A program made the translations under genes and the position numbers. A stretch of 64,000 nt of DNA from Drancourtella massiliensis (lineage in GTDB: Bacteria > Bacillota > Clostridia > Lachnospirales > Lachnospiraceae), in assembly GCF_016900655.1 (NCBI RefSeq), contig NZ_JACJKH010000003.1:1-64000 (forward strand), read 5' to 3'. Below the pieces are notes generated by a model. That model ran no database searches. It had not been told where the DNA came from and worked only from the letters and a program-made list of their open reading frames with translations. Each line of letters begins with the position of its first letter. Position 1 is the first letter of the stretch. Below are positions 38,900 to 47,209 of the stretch, one piece after another.

Positions 38900-39535
38900 A
38901 TGGAATATAAATATCTATCATCTATACCAAGGCCATTATTAAATGATTTTGTGAATAATAGAGTGATTCCTTTTGTAGGAGCAGGATTTTCAAAGAATGC
39001 TGATATTCCAGCCGGATTCTCTATGCCTGATTGGAATGAGATAGGTAAACTTGTTGCTGCTGAAATCACTGGTTATGATTATGATAATAATGCAATAGAT
39101 GCGCTTTCATATTATGAAGATTTATATTCGCGAACCAAGCTGGTTGAGTTTTTAATGAAAGAATTGCATTTTGGAAAAATACAGCCAGGATCCACATATA
39201 AAGCCTTTTGTGAATTATTCACTGGGATCATTTGTACAACTAATTTTGATTCTTTACTTGAAGATGAAATGATATTGTTACATCGCCCTGTTTCTGTTAT
39301 TGTTACAAAAGATCGGTTGACTGTAGGCAATGAGGATGAAAGTAAAATAATAAAGTTGCATGGTGATTTTAATCATCCAGATAAAATGGTAATTACAGAA
39401 AATGACTATGATATGTATATTCAGCGAAATCCTATTTTTGCAACGTACATTGCAAACTTGTTTATTACCAATACGATGTTATTGATTGGTTATAGTTTTG
39501 ATGATAATGATTTTCGGGGGATTTGGCAAATAATT
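38900..39535 (+). pseudogene. SIR2-like NADase domain protein, truncated by an insertion sequence
   Basis: The open frame begins at an ATG behind GAAGGGG. It shows SIR2 motifs of the defence type: VIPFVGAGFSKNADIP (NAD-binding loop), CTTNFDSLLE, the catalytic-type KLHGD, and LIGYSFDDNDFRG. The sequence is cut exactly where the IS5-like element begins and then reads four residues of IS sequence to a stop (SAC then TGA at 39547). Full-length relatives have a further C-terminal sensor or partner domain. I infer a broken effector of an NAD-depletion system together with the SEFIR gene. A weak in-frame ATG at 38882 lacks a ribosome site. Confidence 0.85.
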
Positions 39536-41147
39536 AGTGCCTGCTGATTAACTACAAACGCTTGATTTTACTGACATTCCAGCGATTTTCTGGTAAAATG
39601 ATTGCAAGGGTATTTCAGTGCCTGCTTGATTTTTCTTGCAGGTTATACCTATATTTCCTACAAAAAGGAGCCGAATAGAGTATGTATAAGCCAGTTGATA
39701 AACTTCAGCATTCTTTCCTTGATTTCAATCAGCCACTGGGATTGAAGATGAATCCGGAAAACAGATGGATCCGTCTGGCTGACTCTATCCCCTGGGATGA
39801 ATTGGAGCGCAAGTATGCTGATTTGTTCCCGAGTGATACGGGTAATGTCGCAAAGCCGCTGCGCATGGCGCTGGGCTCCCTGATTATCCAGAAAAAATTC
39901 CAATTCTCTGATCGGGAACTTGTAGAGCAGATCACCGAAAACCCATATCTGCAATACTTCATTGGCCTGCCCGGCTACCAGGATGAGCCTCCATTTGATT
40001 CAAGCACGCTGGTATTATTCCGGAAACGCCTGGACGTAGATGCCATCATGGATGCAAATGCCTATATGTTTGACAGCAAGAAGGATGACAACCATACGCC
40101 TCCCTCAGACCCGTTTTCGGATGGCTCATCCTCTGCCCTGGATAAGACAGATCCTGGAACAAAGGAAAATCAGGGTACCCTGATCGTGGACGCCACCTGT
40201 GCACCAGCCAATATCCACAGGATATCTCGCTTCTCAACGAAGCGCGGGAGAAACTGGAAAGCATCATTTTCCGCTTTTGTAAAGAGTATGGACTAACACT
40301 TCCCAGACGATATGCCAGGAAGGCACGGAAAGATTACCTTGCTTATGCAAAATGCCGGAAGCATACCGGGAAACAGACAAGGAAGGCAATTAAAAAGCAG
40401 CTTTCCTATGTCCGCCGTGACCTGGATTATGTGGATCGTTTTATGTCAGAGGGATACGCTCCTGTGAAAAAGGAAATCCCTTTGCTGCTGACGATTATGG
40501 AACTTCACAGGCAGCAGCAGTACATGTATGACCATAAGGTTCACAGTGTTCCCGATCGGATTGTCAGTATCCATCAGCCCTGGATCCGGCCGATTGTCCG
40601 CGGGAAGGCGAAAACAGCAACGGAATTCGGGGCCAAACTTGATGTAAGTATTGACGAAAGAGGGTATGCCCGAATAGAGCATATATCCTTCCGCGCATAC
40701 AATGAGAGCCAGTATGTGCAGGAGGCAGTAGGCCGGTATTACAAACGGACCGGACATTATCCGGAAAGGCTGTTGGTGGATCAGATCTATCGTACCCGAG
40801 ATAACAGAGCATTCTGCAAACAATACGGGATAAGGATGTCAGGGCCGAAGCTGGGACGGCCATCGGCAAAGCAACAAAGCGGAAAGGAAAAGAAGCAGGA
40901 ATATCAGGATAACACGGATCGGATTGGAATAGAACGTGAATTCAGTTTGGAGAAGCACAGCTATGGGCTGGGGCTTATAACCACAAAGTTGGAGGCGACT
41001 CAGCTCTCATCGATCGCATTATCTGTATTCGTGTCAAATCTTTTCAAGATGCAGAGAAGGATTCTCTGCGCCTTTATGGAGAAATGGGGATTGTTCCCCT
41101 CTCCAGCAGAGCGCTTTGTTATAATACTGGCTTAATCAGCAGGCACT
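39536..41147 (+). mobile_element. IS5-like insertion sequence, 1612 bp
   Basis: The ends are the perfect 16-nt inverted repeats AGTGCCTGCTGATTAA (39536-39551) and TTAATCAGCAGGCACT (41132-41147), enclosing a frameshifted transposase. The bases outside the two ends (AATT on the left, AACT on the right) do not form a target duplication, so the right side was probably rearranged after insertion, which would explain the missing rest of the SIR2 gene. Confidence 0.9.
39682..41135 (+). pseudogene. IS5-like DDE transposase, frameshifted
   Basis: The first part (39682-40296) carries the DUF772 domain (LGSLIIQKKFQFSDRELVEQI) and the first catalytic Asp in GTLIVDATCAPANI. The frame then breaks at about 40215, and the rest (DISLLNEAREKLESIIF onward, to 41135) continues in another frame through the LLVDQIYRTRDN and RIGIEREFSLEKHSYGLG motifs. 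The break looks like a small deletion between short TATC repeats, inferred from the sequence expected in intact relatives. The element is probably immobile unless helped in trans. Confidence 0.88.
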
Positions 41148-41173
41148 AACTAAAAAAGAAATAGGAAATAAAA

Positions 41174-41200
41174 GGAGAGAAAGCGTTTCGCTTCCTCTCC
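41174..41200 (-). terminator. Terminator of the RuBisCO-like gene
   Basis: On the minus strand GGAGAGGAAGCG and CGCTTTCTCTCC form a 12-bp imperfect stem with T-rich sequence after it. Confidence 0.8.
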
Positions 41201-41238
41201 GATAATCATTGGCAGATAATTTTGATCTATAAAAGGAT

Positions 41239-42582
41239 TTAGATTGCGTAGAGATCCTTGCTGTGATCTTCTCCGTAAAGTCCCCATTTGTCCAAAGCAA
41301 CTTCCAGCTCTTTGCATTCTTTTGCTTTTTCCCTGATCGGAACATCGTTCATGACTGCGTCGATAGCATTTCTAAATGCAATGGCTCCAGCTCTTGGTCC
41401 CATCGGATGAGCGTGGATTCCAGCGCCTACACCCAGCAGTACATCCGGACCACAGTCGTCCATGAACTTCGCAACCAGTCCTGGTACGACGCCGCCGCCT
41501 ACGAATGGAAGCATCGGCTTGAGGTCATAGAATTTTGCCTTGGAAGTATTGATGTTTGTAATATAGTTATCAAACGTATTGTCAAATTTTCCATATGGCG
41601 GCTGAGTCAGGTAAATATCAGCTCCGCTTAAGCGGACAAGCTTGTTGACAACTTTTGAGCTCATTCCCTGATAAGGTGAGCAGGTGAAAGCGCCGTTGAA
41701 GCAGGAGTGTGCAAGGATCGGAACGGTGATCTCCGGATCCTCTGCCAGCATACGGCATGCAGAGTAGCCGGTACCGTGAATATCAATCATGATACAGTTT
41801 CCGCCATTATTGATGACGGTCATAGCGTTTTCTTTCAAACGGCTGACTTCATCAGTGATGTTGCAGGCGTACATGGTGTTTTCACCTTTGATGGCACGTG
41901 CCCGTTCTACTGCGTCCATATTTCTCTTTACACGTTCGCTTAAGTCATTGAACTCTCTGGTTCCGCCAATCAACTCATCGTCTTTGATGATATCAACTCC
42001 GCCGGCAGCTGCCTCGAAGAAAAGTTTTTCTCCGACTTCTGGTGTATAACCGGTACAAGGTTTGATCATGTTGTTCAAAAGCGGGCGGTCATAAGCCTTC
42101 AGGATGTCACGGATTCCGTCAATACCAAATTTTGGTCCCTGGAAAGCGTCTGTAAACTTCTTCGGAAAATCAATGTCAAGCAGTTTTAAGTAAGGCATGG
42201 ACATGATGTTTCCGGCGATGGATCCGATCAGAAGAGGAATATTGTTCTCAATGTTTGCTACCGGATATCCGATACGAACGATGTAAAAACGAAGTCCGTC
42301 CGGAGCTACATCCAGGTTTACGTTTGTCTGGTTCTCATAGTTAGGAACCTCGTAAACACCGATGATCTTGGAGCAGTATTTTGCGCGCATCTCGTCGGTT
42401 TCAGCCGGAACGTCTACCCAGGAACCGGTAGTCTGCTCGATACCGATGCTGACTGCTTTCAGAATAGCGCCTTCTTCCTTTGCTGCTCCGATCAGATATG
42501 TGGCAACGCACAGATCATCAATGTCGCAGCCTTCATACAAAGGATTTAAAAGTGGATTGTAGAATCTGTTCTGTTGGATCAT
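41239..42582 (-). CDS. RuBisCO-like protein (form IV), probable acid-sugar phosphate decarboxylase
   Basis: A 447-residue RuBisCO large-chain fold. Residue 174 is in MIKPCTGYTP (RuBisCO catalytic Lys175 region), the carbamylated Lys is Lys200 in IIKDDELIGG, His in IDIHGTGYSA corresponds to the His294 region, and GVGAGIHAHPMG lies in the phosphate-binding part. Small-subunit contacts and carboxylase loop-6 features are not conserved, so carboxylation is unlikely. The neighbours (DUF1537 kinase, PdxA-like dehydrogenase) suggest decarboxylation or isomerisation of a phosphorylated keto-acid, as in OiaX of the apiose pathway. Exact substrate unknown. Confidence 0.85.
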   Translation of the reverse strand: MIQQNRFYNPLLNPLYEGCDIDDLCVATYLIGAAKEEGAILKAVSIGIEQTTGSWVDVPAETDEMRAKYCSKIIGVYEVPNYENQTNVNLDVAPDGLRFYIVRIGYPVANIENNIPLLIGSIAGNIMSMPYLKLLDIDFPKKFTDAFQGPKFGIDGIRDILKAYDRPLLNNMIKPCTGYTPEVGEKLFFEAAAGGVDIIKDDELIGGTREFNDLSERVKRNMDAVERARAIKGENTMYACNITDEVSRLKENAMTVINNGGNCIMIDIHGTGYSACRMLAEDPEITVPILAHSCFNGAFTCSPYQGMSSKVVNKLVRLSGADIYLTQPPYGKFDNTFDNYITNINTSKAKFYDLKPMLPFVGGGVVPGLVAKFMDDCGPDVLLGVGAGIHAHPMGPRAGAIAFRNAIDAVMNDVPIREKAKECKELEVALDKWGLYGEDHSKDLYAI

Positions 42583-42598
42583 AATGAATACCTCCTAA

Positions 42599-42650
42599 AT
42601 TATAATCATATTGGATTGTAGTTAAAAGAACGTTTGCTCGAACGATCTTT
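42599..42650 (-). promoter_or_regulatory. Promoter and dyad upstream of the RuBisCO-like gene
   Basis: On the minus strand a -35 TTTAAC (42626-42621) and -10 TATAAT (42604-42599) are 16 nt apart. Directly upstream of the -35 box lies an inverted repeat, AAAGAACGTT and AACGATCTTT (42625-42650, one mismatch, six-base centre), placed as an activator site would be. It differs from the SorC-type dyads nearby. Confidence 0.5.
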
Positions 42651-42690
42651 GTATCTTTAATATACCGTATGAGAAAAAAATTACAACATA

Positions 42691-42702
42691 GAAAATATTT
42701 TC
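42691..42702. promoter_or_regulatory. GAAAATATTTTC palindrome
   Basis: A perfect 12-nt palindrome with the same core as the long dyads at 42726 and 43911. It may be an auxiliary binding site of the SorC-type regulator. Confidence 0.4.
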
Positions 42703-42725
42703 GCACACATAAATCTGAAGCGCAT

Positions 42726-42759
42726 GTAAAAATATTATTTATATTGAAAATATTTTTAC
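42726..42759. promoter_or_regulatory. Long dyad operator before the SorC-type gene
   Basis: The arms GTAAAAATATT and AATATTTTTAC are perfect 11-nt complements 12 nt apart. A second long dyad of the same layout lies before the permease gene (43911-43945). Both flank the SorC-type gene, and I infer that they bind its product. Confidence 0.6.
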
Positions 42760-42813
42760 GAAGGTCTATGATAGGGTATATATAGAAAAAACGGGAACGG
42801 GAGGTGGCCGTTT

Positions 42814-43812
42814 ATGAAGACGGACAAGTATGATCAGTCAACGTTTTTGGTATTAAAGGCAGCTTATCTGTACTATATATCAGAGAAACCTCAAGGAGAG
42901 ATCGCAGAAGAGCTGGGAATCTCTGTTACAACGGTGTCCAGGCTGCTAAAAAAGGCAAAGGAGGAAAAGATCATAGAGTTTGTGATCCGAGATCCGCTGG
43001 TACAATGCTTGGAAATGGAAGAGCGTCTGGAAAAGATTCTGGGAATCAGCGAGGTGGTCATTGCGCCGGCGGTCCGGCTGGAAGATGGTCTCAGCGTGGC
43101 GGACGACCCGGAAAATGTGAAGAAGCTGGTGGCGCTGGAGGCAGCCAGATATCTGCAAAGAAAGATTCATGACGATGATGTAGTGGGATTTACATGGGGC
43201 AGTACCGTCTATCAGATGATCAATTATCTGAACCCGGCTCAGAAGGTGGCTGCTGAATTTGTCAGCCTGCATGGAAGTCTGGCACATAGCGTTCCGGAAT
43301 GGGACGTCAGAACTCTGGTAGACCGGATTGCGAAAGCATTTTCCGGGAAAAAGCATACCCTGCTGACCCATACGCTGATGCGGTCGAAAGAGACGGTGGA
43401 GCTGTTAAAGGAAGAGTCTAACATTGCAGAGGTCTATGAAATGTTTGATAAGGTCAATATCGCCGTCAATGGGATAGGAGTCTTTTACCCGGAGACAACA
43501 ACGGTACTGGCAAGGCCGGATTATCTTCCGCCGGAGGATCTTAAGGAATTACGAGAAAAAGGAGTTGTAGGAGACATTGCCATCCGCTTTTTTGATAAGG
43601 ATGGAAAAGAGTGCGATACTTCTTTGAAGGACCGGACACTGTCTATTGATCTGGAGGTTTTCAAGAAGATTCCTAATAAGGTTACGCTGGCGTCAGGAGT
43701 GCAAAAGGCTTATGCTGTCCTCTCGGCGGTCAAAGGAGGATTGGTGGATACCTTGATCGTGGACAGCAATCTGGGAACCAGATTGCTGGAACTGGCACAG
43801 ACAGAGCTCTAG
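42814..43812 (+). CDS. SorC/DeoR-type sugar-binding transcriptional regulator
   Basis: A 332-residue regulator. The N-terminal helix-turn-helix (residues 15-60, PQGEIAEELGISVTTVSRLLKKA) is followed by a SorC-type sugar-phosphate-binding domain (75-330), with GFTWGSTVYQM and the IAVNGIG segment that contacts the effector phosphate in related proteins. The ATG follows GGGAGG. It probably senses a phosphorylated intermediate of the acid-sugar pathway and acts on both its own and the permease operon promoter. Confidence 0.9.
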   Translation: MKTDKYDQSTFLVLKAAYLYYISEKPQGEIAEELGISVTTVSRLLKKAKEEKIIEFVIRDPLVQCLEMEERLEKILGISEVVIAPAVRLEDGLSVADDPENVKKLVALEAARYLQRKIHDDDVVGFTWGSTVYQMINYLNPAQKVAAEFVSLHGSLAHSVPEWDVRTLVDRIAKAFSGKKHTLLTHTLMRSKETVELLKEESNIAEVYEMFDKVNIAVNGIGVFYPETTTVLARPDYLPPEDLKELREKGVVGDIAIRFFDKDGKECDTSLKDRTLSIDLEVFKKIPNKVTLASGVQKAYAVLSAVKGGLVDTLIVDSNLGTRLLELAQTEL

Positions 43813-43840
43813 GAAAGAGAAGAGGGAAAAGTGTGAATCG

Positions 43841-43878
43841 AAAGAGCTGAATTTCAGAAAATGAGATTCAGCTCTTTT
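43841..43878 (+). terminator. Terminator after the SorC-type gene
   Basis: AAAGAGCTGAAT at 43841 pairs with ATTCAGCTCTTT at 43866, and a T follows. It uncouples the regulator gene from the permease operon. Confidence 0.75.
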
Positions 43879-43910
43879 GGGATAGGGATTATTTTCTTTG
43901 CAGGGAGTGA

Positions 43911-43945
43911 GTGAAAACATTTTCAATCTATGAAAATATTATCAC
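43911..43945. promoter_or_regulatory. Long dyad operator before the permease operon
   Basis: The arms GTGAAAACATTTTC and GAAAATATTATCAC match as complements at 12 of 14 positions, with a short centre. Layout and core (GAAAAtATTTTC) repeat the dyad at 42726-42759. It sits 68 nt upstream of the permease ATG. Confidence 0.6.
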
Positions 43946-44012
43946 CGCTTATAAAATATAAAGTAAAGATAAAACGACCGGTTGTTAAAAAAAATTACGG
44001 AGGTTTTACGCC

Positions 44013-44969
44013 ATGATTATGAATTTTTTAAAAAAGGTGCCGGCTGGTATGATGGTAGTCCCATTGATCCTCGGATGCCTGGTAAACACGTTTTTCCCTG
44101 ATGCGCTCCAGATCGGAGGCATCACAACGGCGACTTTTTCCAGCGCGGGCAGCAACTGTGCGTTGGGAATCCTGTTATTCTGTATGGGCACGAAACTTCA
44201 GATTCGTGAGATGCCGGCGGTAATCAAGCGGGGAGGCCTGCTTCTTTTGGCTAAGTTTGTCATCGGTGCGGTTCTGGGAATCGCTATCGGAAAATTCTTC
44301 GGACCGGCTGGCGTGCTGGGAATTTCCAGTATGGCAGTGATCTGTGCGGTAACCAACAGCAACGGCAGTGTCTATTATGCATTGATGCAGACTTATGGAG
44401 ACGATGTGGACTGTGCCTGTATGCCGATCCTTGCCATCAATGACGGACCCTTCCTGACACTGGTTGCTCTGGGAGCTTCCGGACTTGCGGATATTCCGAT
44501 CATGAGCCTGGTTGCGGCACTGGTTCCGGTGCTGGCAGGTATGCTTCTGGGCAATCTGGATCATAAGGTGACCGATTTCTTCGGACCTGCCGGAGATGCG
44601 ATCATCCCGATCATTGGATTCTGTCTTGGAGCCGGCATTAACTTGAAGAGTGTGCTGGAAGGAGGCGTTTCCGGAATTGTCCTGGCATTTCTTACAATCT
44701 TTGTGGGCGGTGCGTTCATCTGTCTGTGTGACCGCTTGATCGGCAGGCGTCCAGGATATGCAGGCTGGGCAGTTGCCACTACAGCTGGAAATGCGGTTGC
44801 CGTACCGGCCGTGATCGCTACGGCAGACCCGGTGTGGGAACCATTTGTAGCCACGGCCACCATCCAGGTAGCGGCATCCACCGTGCTGTCTGCGTTGATC
44901 GTACCTTTTATTGTCAGCTGGTGGGCAAAGAAATTCGGTTGTCCGAAGTTTCCGAAAAAGACATCGTAA
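44013..44969 (+). CDS. 2-keto-3-deoxygluconate permease family transporter
   Basis: A 318-residue membrane protein with about ten hydrophobic segments of the KdgT family (MVVPLILGCLVNTFFPDAL, AVICAVTNSNGSVYYALM and the late AVATTAGNAVAVPAVIA). KdgT proteins import keto-deoxy sugar acids with protons. Here the cargo is more likely the acid sugar broken down by the following enzymes. The ATG follows CGGAGG. It is the first gene of a four-gene operon. Confidence 0.9.
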   Translation: MIMNFLKKVPAGMMVVPLILGCLVNTFFPDALQIGGITTATFSSAGSNCALGILLFCMGTKLQIREMPAVIKRGGLLLLAKFVIGAVLGIAIGKFFGPAGVLGISSMAVICAVTNSNGSVYYALMQTYGDDVDCACMPILAINDGPFLTLVALGASGLADIPIMSLVAALVPVLAGMLLGNLDHKVTDFFGPAGDAIIPIIGFCLGAGINLKSVLEGGVSGIVLAFLTIFVGGAFICLCDRLIGRRPGYAGWAVATTAGNAVAVPAVIATADPVWEPFVATATIQVAASTVLSALIVPFIVSWWAKKFGCPKFPKKTS

Positions 44970-44984
44970 ATTGGAGGAATCAAT

Positions 44985-46190
44985 ATGGCAAGATTCTTGA
45001 TGGTGGCAGACGATTTTACCGGATCCGGCGATGCAGGCGTTCAGATGTCGAAAAATGGAATAGAATCCTATATAGCCTTTGACGCAAAAAGCATTGATCC
45101 GAAAAAATCTTATGTAATCGACACCGAATCTAGAAATATTCCTGCACAGGAAGCATATGAAAAAGTAAAACAGATTTATGAAAGTGTTCAGCCATATCAG
45201 TATGACCATTATTATAAGAAGATTGACTCAACACTCAGAGGAAATATCAAAGCAGAGCTGCAGGCGGCCGATGAGGTATTAAAGCCGGATCTGATTGTCT
45301 TCAACCCGGCAAATCCAGATTCCAACCGCACCGTTGTAGACGGAATCCTGATGATGAACGGAGTCCGCATCTGTGAGACGGAGATTATGCGTGATCCGTT
45401 GTGCCTGGTACAGCAGGACAATCTGCGTATTCTGCTGGAAGAAGAGCTTGAGGAGCCGATACAGTATTTTACGCTGGCTCAGATCCGCAATAAAGATTTA
45501 AAGCTGGAAGGCCCCAGAATCCTGACATTTGATGTCCTGGAAAATGTGGACTTAAAAAACGTGGTGGAATTCGTGCTCCAGCAGAAGAAACGGGTTTTAT
45601 GGGTGGGCTCTGCCGGCATGGCAAATGCTTTGTTTTCTGCTTTGAATCCAGGATATCCGGTGCTTGGCATCGTGGGAAGCATCAGTGAGACATCCCGCGG
45701 CCAGGTGCGTGTGGCGGTGGAAGCCGGAGCAAAGCTGGTAGAACTAAATGTGGCAGATCTGATTCGAGGCGGAAGTATTGCCCCTGTGGCAGAGGAAGTA
45801 GTGGAAAGGCTGAAGCTGGGGCAAGACGTCATCGTTGTCAGCGCAAAAGAGCAAGCGGATTATCTGGACGCAGTAGACGCCGGGAAGAAGTCCGGGATGA
45901 CCCGTCAGGAGGTAGCGCAGTTTACGCAGAAAAAGCTGGGAGAACTGTCCGTAGAGATCCTGAAACGTGCGAAAGTCTGTGGATGTATTCTGACAGGAGG
46001 AGATACAGCAATCAGTGTCCATGACCATAACCATGCACATGGAGCAAAACTGATCCAGGAAGTTTTCCCCATCGTGGCGCTGATTGAGCTTGATGGAGGA
46101 GATTCTCCGGGACTTCGCTGCATCGTAAAGGGCGGTTCCATCGGAACCCCAGATACGATTGCGGAGGCAATCCGGTTTTTCAAACAATGA
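44985..46190 (+). CDS. Four-carbon acid sugar kinase family (DUF1537)
   Basis: A 401-residue ATP-dependent kinase. The N-terminal substrate domain begins MARFLMVADDFTGSGDAGVQ, with ADDFTGSGD the family signature, and the C-terminal nucleotide-binding domain ends with ILTGGDTAIS and LRCIVKGGSIGTPDTI. Characterised members (DtnK, OtnK, LtnK, OiaK) phosphorylate threonate, erythronate or oxo-isoapionate. It starts 15 nt after the permease gene. The pairing with PdxA below is that of D-threonate catabolism, but the RuBisCO-like gene points to another or additional acid. Confidence 0.9.
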   Translation: MARFLMVADDFTGSGDAGVQMSKNGIESYIAFDAKSIDPKKSYVIDTESRNIPAQEAYEKVKQIYESVQPYQYDHYYKKIDSTLRGNIKAELQAADEVLKPDLIVFNPANPDSNRTVVDGILMMNGVRICETEIMRDPLCLVQQDNLRILLEEELEEPIQYFTLAQIRNKDLKLEGPRILTFDVLENVDLKNVVEFVLQQKKRVLWVGSAGMANALFSALNPGYPVLGIVGSISETSRGQVRVAVEAGAKLVELNVADLIRGGSIAPVAEEVVERLKLGQDVIVVSAKEQADYLDAVDAGKKSGMTRQEVAQFTQKKLGELSVEILKRAKVCGCILTGGDTAISVHDHNHAHGAKLIQEVFPIVALIELDGGDSPGLRCIVKGGSIGTPDTIAEAIRFFKQ

Positions 46191-46210
46191 CAGAAAGAGG
46201 GATGTAAACC

Positions 46211-47188
46211 ATGAAAATCATAGGAATTACGATGGGCGATCCGGCGGGCGTCGGCCCTGAGATCGTTGTAAAGGCGCTGGCGGACAGCCAGGAATTTGAA
46301 GCGGATTATGTTGTATATGGAGCGGCAGATATTCTGCAGCATTATATAGATCAGCTGGGGCTTAATTGCAAAGTGAAAGAAATCAGCCAGGTGGAAGAGT
46401 ATGAAGAGGGCGCAGTGAATGTCATTGATCCGATTCATCTGACAATGGATCAGTACCAGATTGGCGCGTTGTCGGCAAAATGCGGCGATGCTGCCTACCG
46501 GTATATCGAGCGGTCAATCCAGGATGCGCTGGCAGGAAAAATCGAAGCTGTCGTAACTGGACCTTTAAATAAGGAAGCATTGCATATGGGCGGTCATAAC
46601 TATGACGGCCATACAGAAATATTTGCGACCTTGACTCACACGAAAGATTATGCCATGATGTTTTATGGCCCATTGAAAATCATGCATGTTTCGACCCATT
46701 GTTCCCTGAGGGAGGCATGTGACAGAGCAACTAAGGAGCGGGTGCTTACCTGTATCCGGCTGATCTGCCAGGCACTGAAGAGAACCGGGCTGGAAAATCC
46801 ATACATTGCGGTGGCTGGGCTGAATCCCCACGCAGGAGAGCACGGATTATTTGGAACAGAAGAAATTGACCAGATCATCCCGGCCATTGAAGAGGCAAAG
46901 GCGGAAGGAATCAATGTTACAGGACCGATTCCTCCAGATACAGTATTCAGTAAGGCGCTGAATGGAGTCTATGACGGCGTGATCGCCATGTACCATGACC
47001 AGGGACATATTGCGGCCAAGATGCAGCATATGAGCGACTGTGTTAACTGTACCATCGGCCTTCCGATTATCCGGACTTCTGTCGATCACGGAACAGCCTT
47101 TGATATCGCAGGAAAAGGGATCGCAGATGGGAAAAATATGAAACAGTCCATGCATGTGGCGGAAGAATTTTTGAAAGCAGAAGAATAG
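46211..47188 (+). CDS. pdxA2: PdxA-family 4-phosphate dehydrogenase
   Basis: A 325-residue oxidoreductase of the PdxA family. The conserved motifs include GDPAGVGPEI at the N-terminus, GPLNKEALHMGGHNYDGHTE (metal-binding His), AMYHDQGHI, and RTSVDHGTAFDIAGKG. PdxA oxidises 4-phosphohydroxythreonine in B6 synthesis, and the PdxA2 branch oxidises D-threonate or D-erythronate 4-phosphate with decarboxylation. Its place after a DUF1537 kinase, away from other pdx genes, favours the catabolic role. Confidence 0.88.
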   Translation: MKIIGITMGDPAGVGPEIVVKALADSQEFEADYVVYGAADILQHYIDQLGLNCKVKEISQVEEYEEGAVNVIDPIHLTMDQYQIGALSAKCGDAAYRYIERSIQDALAGKIEAVVTGPLNKEALHMGGHNYDGHTEIFATLTHTKDYAMMFYGPLKIMHVSTHCSLREACDRATKERVLTCIRLICQALKRTGLENPYIAVAGLNPHAGEHGLFGTEEIDQIIPAIEEAKAEGINVTGPIPPDTVFSKALNGVYDGVIAMYHDQGHIAAKMQHMSDCVNCTIGLPIIRTSVDHGTAFDIAGKGIADGKNMKQSMHVAEEFLKAEE

Positions 47189-47209
47189 CGGCGGCAGATG
47201 GAGGGGACG

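Larger units (their letters stand above)
36487..41147. mobile_element. Decayed integrative element or defence island at the 3' end of rlmD
   Basis: The island comprises the appended rlmD tail, an AT-rich stretch with an XRE regulator, a SEFIR-domain gene and a truncated SIR2 gene, and an IS5-like element at the right edge. It has no recombinase of its own and no right attachment site. Composition from about 37.3 to 39.5 kb is clearly more AT-rich than both flanks, and it abuts an acid-sugar operon of ordinary composition. The right boundary is set at the IS end and may be the product of a deletion. Confidence 0.5.
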
